A DNA stretch of 64,000 nt from DATEOR01 sp035296905 (lineage in GTDB: Bacteria > Actinomycetota > Thermoleophilia > Gaiellales > Gaiellaceae), in the NCBI GenBank assembly GCA_035296905.1, contig DATHAA010000007.1, positions 1-64,000 of the forward strand, in the 5' to 3' direction. Both the position numbers and the translations under genes were made by a program. Positions 1 to 7,839 of the stretch are shown here, one piece after another (the stretch's first letter is position 1; each line of letters begins with the position of its first letter). A model generated the notes under the pieces. That model saw only the letters and a list, made by a program, of their open reading frames with translations, searched no databases and was not told the DNA's origin.

Positions 1-1
1 G

Positions 2-592
2 CAGGCGTGGTGCGCGACTCCGGAGCAGATCATGGTCGAGGGCAAGGCCGTGGGCGACAAGGTGCTGATCGTCGACAACGACGGCTACTTCACCGGCGTC
101 TCGCTCGCCGAGAAGCTCGCGGAGGAAGGCAAGCAGGTCACCCTCATGACGCACCTCGGGCACATCGCTCCATACATGCACTTCACCCTCGAGGCGCCGA
201 ACATGCACCGGAAGCTGCACAAGCTGAAGGTCGAGATCGTGACGTACCAGATCCCGACGGAGATGACGGAGGGCAAGGTCACCTCGGCGCACGTCTACGA
301 CGAAGAGCACCTGACCGAGTGGGGCGTCGACTCCGTCGTGCTCGTCACGCAGCGACGTTCGAACGAGGCGCTCTACCGCGAGCTCAAGGACTCGGTCGGA
401 ATCGACGCGCTCGACTCGGAGGGCATCACGGGCTTCTACCGGATCGGCGACTGTGTCGCCCCGCGGCTCGTGGCCGACTGCATCTTCGACGGGCACAGGC
501 TCGCGCGTGAGATCGACTCCGAGAATCCCGACGTGCCGCTGCCGTTCAAGCGCGAGCGCCACGTGATCGAGCGAGAGGCGGTTCTCGCCTGA
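2..592 (+). CDS. C-terminal part of a DgcA/trimethylamine-dehydrogenase-like flavoprotein (5' end outside window)
   Basis: The reading frame is open from the window edge and ends in TGA at 590-592, so only about the last 196 residues are present. They form the NAD(P)/FAD-binding Rossmann part of the old-yellow-enzyme/TMADH family (VLIVDNDGYFTGVSLAEKLAEEGKQ type strand-turn-helix near the start) and end with the family's GDCVAPR segment that contacts the dinucleotide. The next genes encode both ETF subunits and a DgcB-like Fe-S protein. That order is known for dimethylglycine catabolism (dgcAB with etfBA), so oxidative N-demethylation of dimethylglycine or a related methylamine is the likely role. 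The FMN barrel and 4Fe-4S site would lie upstream and cannot be checked, so the substrate is an inference. Confidence 0.75.
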   Translation, partial: QAWCATPEQIMVEGKAVGDKVLIVDNDGYFTGVSLAEKLAEEGKQVTLMTHLGHIAPYMHFTLEAPNMHRKLHKLKVEIVTYQIPTEMTEGKVTSAHVYDEEHLTEWGVDSVVLVTQRRSNEALYRELKDSVGIDALDSEGITGFYRIGDCVAPRLVADCIFDGHRLAREIDSENPDVPLPFKRERHVIEREAVLA

Positions 593-1341
593 AAATCGTC
601 GTCGCGGTCAAGCAGGTCGCCGTGCTCGGCGACGAAGTCGAGTTCACCGACGATGAGCGGGACGTCGATCCCGACTACCTCGACTTCGCGCTGAACGAGT
701 GGGACACGTACGCGACCGAGGAGGCGCTCCGCCTCGTCGAGGCCGCCGGCTCCGGCGAGGTCGTCGTCGTGTCGGTCGGGGACGAGGACGCGGAGGATGC
801 CATGCGGCGCTGCCTCGCCATGGGCGCCGACCGCGGCATCCGCGTCGAGGCAGAAGGGCGCCTGGACCCGATCCAGGTCGCACGGGCCCTCGCGGAGGTC
901 GTCCAGAGCGAGAACGCCGACCTCGTGTTCGCGGGCGTGCAGTCGAGCGATTCCGTCCAGGCCGCGACCGGCGGAGCCCTTGCCGGGCTCCTCGACATGC
1001 CCTCGGTCGCGGTCGTGACGAAGATCGAGCTGGGCGACGGGAAGGCGACCGTCAACCGCGAGCTCGAGGGCGGGCTCGTTGACGTGGTCGAGGTGGACAC
1101 GCCTGCCGTGCTCACCATCCAGACGGGGATCAACGAGCCGCGCTATGCGACGCTCCGGGCGATCAAGCAGGCGGAGGAGAAGGAGATCGAGGTTCGGCCG
1201 GTCGGCGATCTCGGCGAGCCAGCATCCCGCATTCGCAAGATGTTCGTCCCTCCGAAGGGCGAAGGCGCGGAGATGCTGAACGGCGGCGCGGCCGAGGTCG
1301 CGCAGCGCATTCATGAGATCGTGCAGGAGAAGCTCGCGTGA
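589..1341 (+). CDS. etfB: Electron transfer flavoprotein subunit beta
   Basis: ETF beta accepts electrons from a flavin dehydrogenase and passes them, with EtfA, to a membrane oxidoreductase. The first canonical start (GTG 622) would remove the conserved first beta strand. In frame, the sequence from CTG 589 reads [M]KIVVAVKQV, the typical EtfB N-terminus. That CTG overlaps the upstream stop (CTGA, 589-592), and a purine-rich AGAGG lies about 10 nt before it. I therefore place the start at 589, a non-canonical CTG. The ETF adenine-nucleotide-binding domain covers the whole of the roughly 250 residues, with the conserved GVQSSD and ETF-signature-like VNRELEGG regions. It overlaps etfA by GTGA and is clearly co-translated with it. 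Confidence 0.9.
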   Translation: MKIVVAVKQVAVLGDEVEFTDDERDVDPDYLDFALNEWDTYATEEALRLVEAAGSGEVVVVSVGDEDAEDAMRRCLAMGADRGIRVEAEGRLDPIQVARALAEVVQSENADLVFAGVQSSDSVQAATGGALAGLLDMPSVAVVTKIELGDGKATVNRELEGGLVDVVEVDTPAVLTIQTGINEPRYATLRAIKQAEEKEIEVRPVGDLGEPASRIRKMFVPPKGEGAEMLNGGAAEVAQRIHEIVQEKLA

Positions 1342-2279
1342 GCGTCCTCATCGTCGCCGAGCATCTGCGCGGCCAGGTCCGCCCCATCACGCTCGAGCTC
1401 GTCTCGGCGGCCAAAGAGCTGGGCGAGAAGACGGCGGTTGCCGTCATCGCCAAGGACCCGGCCTCGATCGCCGATCAGGTGGACGTCGAGGGCGTGAACG
1501 AGATCGTCAGTGTCAAGGTCGAGCAGGAGGAGTTCGAGAACGACGTCCACCGGCAGGCGGTCGAGCAGCTCATCTCCGATCGCAGCCCCGACGTCATCCT
1601 CGTTGGGTTCACCGTGAACGGGATGGGCTACGCCCCCGCCCTGGCCGCCAAGCTCGGCATCGGGTTCGCCTCGGACGTCTTCGCGCTTCGGCGGGACGGC
1701 GACGACCTCGTTGCCGAGCGCTCGTTCTACGGGTCGAAGGTGAACGCCGAGATCGACTTTCCGGGGCACGACCGCGTCCTCCTGATGATCAGGCCCACTT
1801 CCTGGCAGCCGGCCGAGGGTGACGGCGCGGCCGTCCAGGCGAAGCTGGAGGCCGGCATCAGCGGCTCGCGGGCCCGGCACGCCGACTTCCAGGAGGTCGC
1901 TTCGGGCGGCGACGTGGACATCACGGCGGCGGACTTCCTCCTCTCCGTCGGGCGCGGCGTGGGCGAGAAGGAGAACCTCGGTCAGTTCGAGGGGCTGGCC
2001 GACAAAATGGGCGCGACGCTCTCCGTCTCGCGACCGCTCGTCGACCAGGGCTGGATGCCCAACTCGCGGCAGGTCGGCCAGTCCGGCAAGACCGTGAAGC
2101 CAAAGGTCTATTTCGCCCTCGGAATCTCCGGCGCGGTACAGCACCTCGCAGGGATGAAGACGAGCGGCACGATCATCGCCGTCAACACGGATCCCGAGGC
2201 GGCGATCTTCAACGTCGCCCACTACGGCGCGGTCGCCGACCTGTTCGAGATCGCGGAAGAGCTCGAGAAGCTCTGCTAG
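1338..2279 (+). CDS. etfA: Electron transfer flavoprotein subunit alpha
   Basis: The protein is 313 residues, the usual EtfA length, starting at GTG in a 4-base overlap with etfB. The N-terminal half is the ETF alpha/beta-type domain. The C-terminal FAD domain is canonical: SRPLVDQGWMPNSRQVGQSG, then ALGISGAVQHLAGM and VNTDPEAAIFNVAHYG, which bind FAD. With EtfB it forms the soluble heterodimer that would take electrons from the flavoprotein encoded upstream and deliver them to the Fe-S membrane protein encoded downstream. It ends one base before the next start codon, so the genes form a tight operon. Confidence 0.93.
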   Translation: MSVLIVAEHLRGQVRPITLELVSAAKELGEKTAVAVIAKDPASIADQVDVEGVNEIVSVKVEQEEFENDVHRQAVEQLISDRSPDVILVGFTVNGMGYAPALAAKLGIGFASDVFALRRDGDDLVAERSFYGSKVNAEIDFPGHDRVLLMIRPTSWQPAEGDGAAVQAKLEAGISGSRARHADFQEVASGGDVDITAADFLLSVGRGVGEKENLGQFEGLADKMGATLSVSRPLVDQGWMPNSRQVGQSGKTVKPKVYFALGISGAVQHLAGMKTSGTIIAVNTDPEAAIFNVAHYGAVADLFEIAEELEKLC

Positions 2280-2280
2280 C

Positions 2281-4368
2281 GTGACCGCGACTCGGGACAC
2301 GTTCGCCGGTCTCGAGACCTGGCAGATCGTCCTCTGGTACTCGCTGATCGTCCTCTCGGTCGCGATCTTCGTCTACGGCGTCCTTCGCCTCTTCCTCAAG
2401 TACCGCCGCGGACGCGGCCACGAGAAGCTCGGCAACCGGCGCGAGCGCGCGATCCGCGTCGGCAAGGTCGTCTTCACGCACGCCTGGATCCGCAGGCGCG
2501 ACCCGATGGCGGGACTTGGACACCTGCTCGTCTTCTACGGCTTCATGGTGCTCTTCGCGGGAACGGCGATCCTGGCCTTCCAGGACGACTTCGCGAACCC
2601 CGTCCTCAGCTTCGACTTCTGGCACGGATGGTTTTACAAGCTCTATTCGCTTTTCCTCGACGTCTTCGGAGCCGCGCTCGTCGTCGGGCTCGCCTACTTC
2701 GCGGTCAAGCGCGGGATCGTGAGGCCGTTCCGCCTCCGCTACTGGCGGCCCGCCGAGGCGGCCGAACCACTGCGGGACCAGCCTCGCCGCTACGAGCTCG
2801 GGGACTGGGTTTTCCTCGGAAGCCTGTTCTTCCTCGCGCTCACCGGCTTCCTGCTCGAGTCGTTCCGCATCGCCGCCGACAACCCGAGCTTCGAGGTCTG
2901 GGCGCCGGTCGGCTGGGCAATCGGGCAAGGGTTCCGTGCCATCGGCTTCGAGGACGGGGCCGCGGCGGACGCGCGCGCAGTCGACTGGTGGGTGCACGGG
3001 GTCTTCGCGCTCTTCTGGGTCTCATCGATCCCGTTCACGAAGGCCGTGCACATGCTGGCCGGCCCGGCCGGTGTCGCGGTCAAGGACGACCGCGCGGGCA
3101 ACCGCCTCGCGCCGCTACCGGCCGGCGCAAAGGCCGCGGACGTCGGCTACGCGTTCATCGACTCGCTCCTGCCCAAGCACCTCCTCGACCTCGATGCCTG
3201 CACGAAGTGCGGCAAGTGCCACGCCGCATGCCCGGCGACGGCGACCGGCTATCCCCTTTCACCGCGCGACCTGGTCCTCGACCTGCGTGAAGTGGCCGAG
3301 GGGTCGATGGGGAACCGCGCCGCGCTCGGCATCGCCCCCGAGTTCCCCGAGCACGCCCAGATCCTCGGCACCATCAAGTCGGAGACGCTCTGGTCGTGCA
3401 TGCAGTGCATGGCCTGCGTCGAGATCTGCCCCGTCGGAATCGAGCACGTCCCGATCATCAACCAGATGCGCCGCGCCCTCGTCGAGAAGGGCGACATGGA
3501 CGGCCAGCTGCAGCAGACGCTCGAGACCATCTACACCTCCGGGAACTCCTTCGGCGAGGCGAAGCGCAAGCGCGGGCGCTGGGCGAAGGATCTCGACTTC
3601 GAGGTGAAGGACATCCGCAAGAGCCCGGCGGAGGTGCTGTGGTTCGTGGGCGACTACGCGTCCTTCGACCCGCGAAACCAGAAAGTGACCCAGTCGCTCG
3701 CGCGCATCCTGCGCCGGGCCGGCGTCGATTTCGGGATCCTCTACGACGGCGAGCGCACCGCCGGCAACGACGTGCGCCGGGTCGGCGAGGAGGGCCTCTA
3801 TGCGGATCTCGCCGAGGAGAACGTCGCCACGATCTCCGGCTGCAGCTTCGACCGGATCCTCACCTCGGACCCGCACAGCTTCAACACGCTCAAGAACGAG
3901 TACCCGCAGTTCGGCGGCGAGTGGGACGTGATGCACCACTCGCAGCTTCTACTCGAGCTGATCGAGAGCGGGCGCCTCGAGCTCAAGAAGGGCCTCGGCT
4001 ACCGCATCACCTACCACGACCCGTGCACGCTCGGTCGCTACAACGGCGTCTACGACCCGCCGCGCCAGGTGCTCGAGGCGCTCGGCGCCGAGCTCGTCGA
4101 GATGCCGCGGAACCGCGACAACGCGCTTTGCTGCGGCGCCGGCGGCGGACGCATCTGGATGAAGGAGCTGAAGGGCGAGGACTCCCCGCGTCCGAGCGAG
4201 CTCAGGATCGACGAGGCGGTCGGGCTCGGCGGCATCGACTATTTCGTCGTCGCCTGCCCAAAGGACGTGACGATGTACGAGGACGCGATCAAAACCTCCG
4301 GGCACCAGGGCGAGCTCGAGCTCCGCGAGCTTTCCGAGCTCGTCTGGGAGTCCATCACCGTCGCCTGA
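2281..4368 (+). CDS. DgcB-like membrane Fe-S oxidoreductase (NarI-like membrane domain, two 4Fe-4S, two CCG domains)
   Basis: This 695-residue protein has several hydrophobic helices in the first ~270 residues (NarI/heterodisulfide-reductase-gamma-like). Two 4Fe-4S motifs follow: CTKCGKCHAACP near residue 307 and CMQCMACVEICP near 373. Two cysteine-rich CCG domains come last, the final one with HDPCTLGRYNG and NALCCGAGGG near residue 615. This is the layout of DgcB and of archaeal-type ETF-quinone routes. It probably re-oxidises ETF at the membrane and feeds quinone or a cytochrome. The GTG start lies one base after the etfA stop. The gene overlaps the next ORF by ATGA. The electron acceptor is inferred from the family. 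Confidence 0.85.
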   Translation: MTATRDTFAGLETWQIVLWYSLIVLSVAIFVYGVLRLFLKYRRGRGHEKLGNRRERAIRVGKVVFTHAWIRRRDPMAGLGHLLVFYGFMVLFAGTAILAFQDDFANPVLSFDFWHGWFYKLYSLFLDVFGAALVVGLAYFAVKRGIVRPFRLRYWRPAEAAEPLRDQPRRYELGDWVFLGSLFFLALTGFLLESFRIAADNPSFEVWAPVGWAIGQGFRAIGFEDGAAADARAVDWWVHGVFALFWVSSIPFTKAVHMLAGPAGVAVKDDRAGNRLAPLPAGAKAADVGYAFIDSLLPKHLLDLDACTKCGKCHAACPATATGYPLSPRDLVLDLREVAEGSMGNRAALGIAPEFPEHAQILGTIKSETLWSCMQCMACVEICPVGIEHVPIINQMRRALVEKGDMDGQLQQTLETIYTSGNSFGEAKRKRGRWAKDLDFEVKDIRKSPAEVLWFVGDYASFDPRNQKVTQSLARILRRAGVDFGILYDGERTAGNDVRRVGEEGLYADLAEENVATISGCSFDRILTSDPHSFNTLKNEYPQFGGEWDVMHHSQLLLELIESGRLELKKGLGYRITYHDPCTLGRYNGVYDPPRQVLEALGAELVEMPRNRDNALCCGAGGGRIWMKELKGEDSPRPSELRIDEAVGLGGIDYFVVACPKDVTMYEDAIKTSGHQGELELRELSELVWESITVA

Positions 4369-4736
4369 TGGCGCACATCGCGCTTGCCGTGAGGGATCAG
4401 GCGCGCTCGCGCCGCTTCTACGAGACCTACTTCGAGTTCGATCCAGCGACCGCCTGGGTCGCCGAGGACGGTGTGCTCCTCATCGACGGGCCCGGCGGCG
4501 TCCGTCTCGCACTCGGCGAGACCGAGGAGTCGATCGAGCTGCCGGGCTTCTTCCATTTCGGCTTCACGAGCGCGGCCGGCCCGGAGGAGGTTCGCGCCTT
4601 CCGCGACCGCCTCGCCGGCGACGGGATCGAGATCGCCGAGTTCGCCGACGAGCCCGACTACGTGAGCGTCAAATGCAGAGACCCGGACGGTTACGTGGTC
4701 GAGTTCGCGTGGGAGCCTGACGCCCAGGCGGAATAA
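4368..4736 (+). CDS. VOC (glyoxalase/bleomycin-resistance fold) family protein
   Basis: This is a 122-residue single-domain VOC protein starting MAHIALAVRDQARSRRFYE and ending in the typical DPDGYVVEFAW strand with the C-terminal acidic ligand position. The start ATG overlaps the stop of the Fe-S oxidoreductase gene, and its 3' end overlaps the convergent DUF1989 gene by 46 bases. Its substrate cannot be read from the sequence. VOC proteins bind a metal and act as lyases, dioxygenases or binding proteins. The methylamine-catabolic operon context hints at removing a by-product, but this is a guess. Confidence 0.8.
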   Translation: MAHIALAVRDQARSRRFYETYFEFDPATAWVAEDGVLLIDGPGGVRLALGETEESIELPGFFHFGFTSAAGPEEVRAFRDRLAGDGIEIAEFADEPDYVSVKCRDPDGYVVEFAWEPDAQAE

Positions 4737-5362
4737 GCCCGCACCATGATGTCGGTGGGATTGCCGCCGTTCGTCGGCGATATGTCGTCCGGGCAGGCAG
4801 ACGAGGCGACGAGCAAGTTCGTGAGCGCGCGCATCAGGACGTAGTCGCCGGCCTTCGATAGCGCGGGCTCGATCTCGATGATGCGCCCGTCTGGGCCGAT
4901 CTTTGTGTTGTAGAAGAAGTTGATCGGCTCCCAGAAGCGGCGCGGCGCGTAACCGAAGGCCGCAAGCTCGCGGTTGAAGTTGTCTGTGCAGTTCACGTGG
5001 TCGGGATAGCCGAGCGCCTCGTATGTCTCGCGGTTGCACGCGATACCAAAGGTGTCATGCCTCCCGACGGTGTCCTCGACGAGCTCGAGGAGCTCGTTCC
5101 CTTCGCCGTCGTAGAAGCACTGCCCGGGCACTGGGTAGAGCCCGTCCACGAGCGCGCGGGTCACGGTGGTCGAGATGCCGACACCCGGACGGACGCGGTG
5201 GAAGGCGAGAAAATCGGAGACCTGGCATCCCTGGATGTCCTCGATCTGGACGTACTCGCCCGCCGCGAGCTCGTAGGCCTTTGCGTCGGCGGGCCCCACG
5301 CGAGCTTCCGCGCGCGGCTCTCCGAGGGTCTCCAGGACGGATCGCTTGGACTCGACGGCCAT
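4691..5362 (-). CDS. DUF1989 (urea-carboxylase-associated) family protein
   Basis: This 223-residue protein matches the DUF1989 family by its pattern of short motifs: YVQIEDIQGCQVSDFLAF, a GQCFYDGEGN strand, HDTFGIACN, and a Cys/Asp/Asn-rich NCTDNFNREL stretch likely to bind a ligand or metal. Such proteins often sit beside urea-amidolyase or GcvT-like genes; here it is divergent from a GcvT-like gene with only 45 bases between the starts. The enzymatic function is not established to my knowledge. Its 3' end runs 46 bases into the convergent VOC gene. Confidence 0.75.
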   Translation of the reverse strand: MAVESKRSVLETLGEPRAEARVGPADAKAYELAAGEYVQIEDIQGCQVSDFLAFHRVRPGVGISTTVTRALVDGLYPVPGQCFYDGEGNELLELVEDTVGRHDTFGIACNRETYEALGYPDHVNCTDNFNRELAAFGYAPRRFWEPINFFYNTKIGPDGRIIEIEPALSKAGDYVLMRALTNLLVASSACPDDISPTNGGNPTDIMVRAYSAWASGSHANSTT

Positions 5363-5407
5363 CGGTTTCCTAGGCTACACCCGTACTCCCACGAAAAGGA
5401 GCTTCCG

Positions 5408-6514
5408 TTGAGCAAGGAGACCGCGTTCTATCCCCGCCTGAAGGCGATGACGGACGAGTGGATGGACCTGTTCGGCTACTGGGCGCCGACGGTCGTGACC
5501 GACACGCAGGAGGAGTACCGCGCCGTGCGCGAGACCGCGGGCCTCATGGACTTCACCATGCTGCGCAAGGTGGACATCGAGGGCGAAGGCGCGCAGGAGT
5601 TCGTCAACTCAATGGTCACGCGCGACGTCTCCAGGCTCATTCCGGGGCACATCGCGTACGGCGCGCTCACGGACGACGACGGGAAGATGATCGACGACTG
5701 CACGTCGATGATGCGCTCGCCGGACAGGATCCGCTTCTGCGGCGCGAACGATCGCGACTACGAGATCTTCAGCGAGAAGGCGCCCGGCTCGATCACCGTC
5801 CGCGAGTTCACGGACGCGATGCCGCATCTCTGCCTCCAGGGGCCGAAGAGCCGCGAGATGCTGCAGGGACTGGCCAACCAGGACATCTCCAACGACGCCT
5901 TCCCGTACTACACGTTCCGCGAGGACGTCGAGATCGCCGGCATCTCCGTCTTCATGACCCGGCTCGGCTACACGGCGGAGCTCGGCTACGAGCTCTGGGT
6001 CGACCGGGACCGCGCGCTCGAGCTCTGGGATGCGCTCGTCGAACACACCGAGCCGCAGGGGATGAAGGTGATCGGTATGGTCGCGCTCGACCTCTTCCGA
6101 ATCGAGGGCGGCTTCATCATCGGCGGCATCGAGTACGACCCCACCGTCTCGCCCTTCGAGTGCGGGCTTGGGTGGTCGGTCGACTTCGGCAAGGGCGACT
6201 TCCAGGGCCGCGAGGCGCTCGAGCGCGACAAGGACGCGACGCAGCTCAGGCTCACGAGCGTCGTGCTCGAAAGCGGCGGCGACGAGGCTTCAGGCGGCGA
6301 CATCTTCGTGGACGGAGAAGAGGTCGGCCTCGTCACACAGGCGGTCGAGTCGCCGTACCTCGACGGAAAGACGCTGGGTCTCGCGAAGATCCGCAAGGAT
6401 CTCATCGAGGTGGGGCGTACCATCGACGTTCGGATCGGGGACGATCACGTACGCGGCGAGCTCGTGACGCACCCTGTCTACGACAAAGAGCGAAAGCGAG
6501 TGAAGGAGAGCTAG
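5408..6514 (+). CDS. GcvT-like aminomethyltransferase family protein
   Basis: This protein of 368 residues has the GcvT fold: the N-terminal folate-binding domain (SMVTRDVSRL, LTDDDGKMIDD), then LGYTAELGYELWV and a C-terminal barrel (GREALERDK, GKTLGLAKIRKDL). The start is TTG 5408, preceded by AAAAGGAG at good spacing; an upstream extension would run through the divergent gene. GcvT relatives transfer a one-carbon unit from glycine, sarcosine or dimethylglycine to tetrahydrofolate. Next to DgcA/ETF/DgcB-like genes a demethylase role is plausible. It is stand-alone and not fused to an FAD domain. Confidence 0.82.
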   Translation: MSKETAFYPRLKAMTDEWMDLFGYWAPTVVTDTQEEYRAVRETAGLMDFTMLRKVDIEGEGAQEFVNSMVTRDVSRLIPGHIAYGALTDDDGKMIDDCTSMMRSPDRIRFCGANDRDYEIFSEKAPGSITVREFTDAMPHLCLQGPKSREMLQGLANQDISNDAFPYYTFREDVEIAGISVFMTRLGYTAELGYELWVDRDRALELWDALVEHTEPQGMKVIGMVALDLFRIEGGFIIGGIEYDPTVSPFECGLGWSVDFGKGDFQGREALERDKDATQLRLTSVVLESGGDEASGGDIFVDGEEVGLVTQAVESPYLDGKTLGLAKIRKDLIEVGRTIDVRIGDDHVRGELVTHPVYDKERKRVKES

Positions 6515-7207
6515 ATGGCAGGGTGGACGAGCCTGGGTGGTCGGGAGGAGCGGTCCGCCGCCGCCCCCTTCTGGATCGCCGGAGCGGGCCTCGTCCTCGT
6601 AACCGTAGCCGCGTGGATCTTCGTCATCGCCACGAGCGGCGACGACATGGACATGATGCCGAGCGCCGGCGCCTACATCGGCTCATGGACCCTGATGATG
6701 GCGGCGATGATGCTCCCGTCGGTCGCGCCGTTCGCGCTCCTCTACGCGCGCGGAGCCTCGACCTCGGCGGCGCCCGGGCTGTTGGCACTCGGCTACCTTG
6801 GCGTGTGGGCCCTCGTCGGGATACCGGCATACGCACTCGACCGCGCGCTCGGCATCGAGCACCCGACCGCAACGGCTGCCGTCCTGATCGCGGCCGGGCT
6901 CTACCAGCTTTCGCCTCTCAAGCAAGCGTGTCTGAGCAAGTGTCGCTCGCCGGTGGACTTCCTCGTCCAACACTGGCGTCCGGGGCTGGGCGGGGCGTTC
7001 CGCCTCGGGGCCCACCACGGCGCGTACTGCCTCGGCTGCTGCATCGCGCTCATGGCCGTGCTCGTCGTCGCCGGCGGGATGGGTCTCGCGTGGGTGGCCG
7101 CGATCGCGCTCGTCGTCGCGGCGGAGAAGCTCCTCCCCCACGGCCCGCTCCTGGGCAAGATCGGGGGAGTAGGATTAATCGCCGCCGGAATCGTCGTCGC
7201 GTTGTGA
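6515..7207 (+). CDS. DUF2182 integral membrane protein
   Basis: The 230-residue polytopic membrane protein starts immediately after the GcvT-like stop. It has hydrophobic helices at about residues 20-40, 50-75, 88-105, 115-130 and 170-225. DUF2182 hallmarks are visible: LMMAAMMLPSVAPFALLYARG and a Cys/His segment (CLSKCRSP ... AHHGAYCLGCC) that could coordinate metal. It is followed 13 bases later by a DUF1326 gene, a recurrent pairing. The biochemical role is unknown; metal handling is only a suggestion from the Cys/His pattern. Confidence 0.78.
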   Translation: MAGWTSLGGREERSAAAPFWIAGAGLVLVTVAAWIFVIATSGDDMDMMPSAGAYIGSWTLMMAAMMLPSVAPFALLYARGASTSAAPGLLALGYLGVWALVGIPAYALDRALGIEHPTATAAVLIAAGLYQLSPLKQACLSKCRSPVDFLVQHWRPGLGGAFRLGAHHGAYCLGCCIALMAVLVVAGGMGLAWVAAIALVVAAEKLLPHGPLLGKIGGVGLIAAGIVVAL

Positions 7208-7220
7208 AAGGAGACCTCAG

Positions 7221-7829
7221 ATGGCTGACTGGGAGCTGAGCGGAACCGTCCTCATCGGCTGCAACTGCGATTACGGGTGCCCGTGCAACTTCAACGCTCC
7301 GCCGACCACCGGTGATTGCGAGGGCGGCTGGGTCTGGAACGTCGAAAAGGGCCGGTACGGCGACGTCGGTCTCGACGGTCTCACGGTGGCGATGTTCGCC
7401 GACTGGCCAAACGCCATCCACGAGGGCGGCGGCAAGGCGGTCGCGTACTACGACGAGCGCGCCGACGACCAACAGCGGGAAGCGCTGGAGACCCTGCTCC
7501 GCGGCGGCGAAGGCGGGCCCTGGGGGATCTTCATCAACACCTACGACCTCCTAGAAGTCGCCCCGGCGGCGATGGAAGTGAACCTCGACGGTGAGCGCTC
7601 GAGCTACACCGTAGGGGACGTGGCCGAGCTGCAGATGGAGCCGATCAAGAATCCGGTCTCCGGCGCGGAGGTGCGCGCAGGCGTCGAGCTCCCCACCGGG
7701 CTCATCTGCAACAAGGCCTGGTGCGCGGCGTCAACCGTCTTCAGGGTGAAGGGCGGCGACGAGGTCACCTACGACCACTCGGGCAAGCAGGCCGAGTACG
7801 CCCCCTTCTCGTACTCGGGACCCAGCTGA
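7221..7829 (+). CDS. DUF1326 domain-containing protein
   Basis: This 202-residue soluble protein begins MADWELSGTVLIGCNCDYGCPC, the cysteine-rich opening typical of DUF1326, and ends with a second conserved region, CNKAWCAASTVFRV followed by the SGKQAEYAPFSY strand. A ribosome-binding AAAGGAG precedes the ATG. DUF1326 genes are usually encoded beside DUF2182 membrane proteins, as here, and the two probably work together. The cysteines suggest metal binding or thiol chemistry; function is otherwise unknown. Confidence 0.8.
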   Translation: MADWELSGTVLIGCNCDYGCPCNFNAPPTTGDCEGGWVWNVEKGRYGDVGLDGLTVAMFADWPNAIHEGGGKAVAYYDERADDQQREALETLLRGGEGGPWGIFINTYDLLEVAPAAMEVNLDGERSSYTVGDVAELQMEPIKNPVSGAEVRAGVELPTGLICNKAWCAASTVFRVKGGDEVTYDHSGKQAEYAPFSYSGPS

Positions 7830-7839
7830 CGCCTAGCCG

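Noticed and set aside
5363..5407. Glycine riboswitch before the GcvT-like gene
   Set aside because: The gap is only 45 bases and shared with a divergent gene; too short for any glycine aptamer.
4997..5407. N-terminal extension of the GcvT-like protein
   Set aside because: It is antisense to DUF1989 and has no homologous sequence; TTG 5408 has a strong ribosome site and gives a family-length protein.
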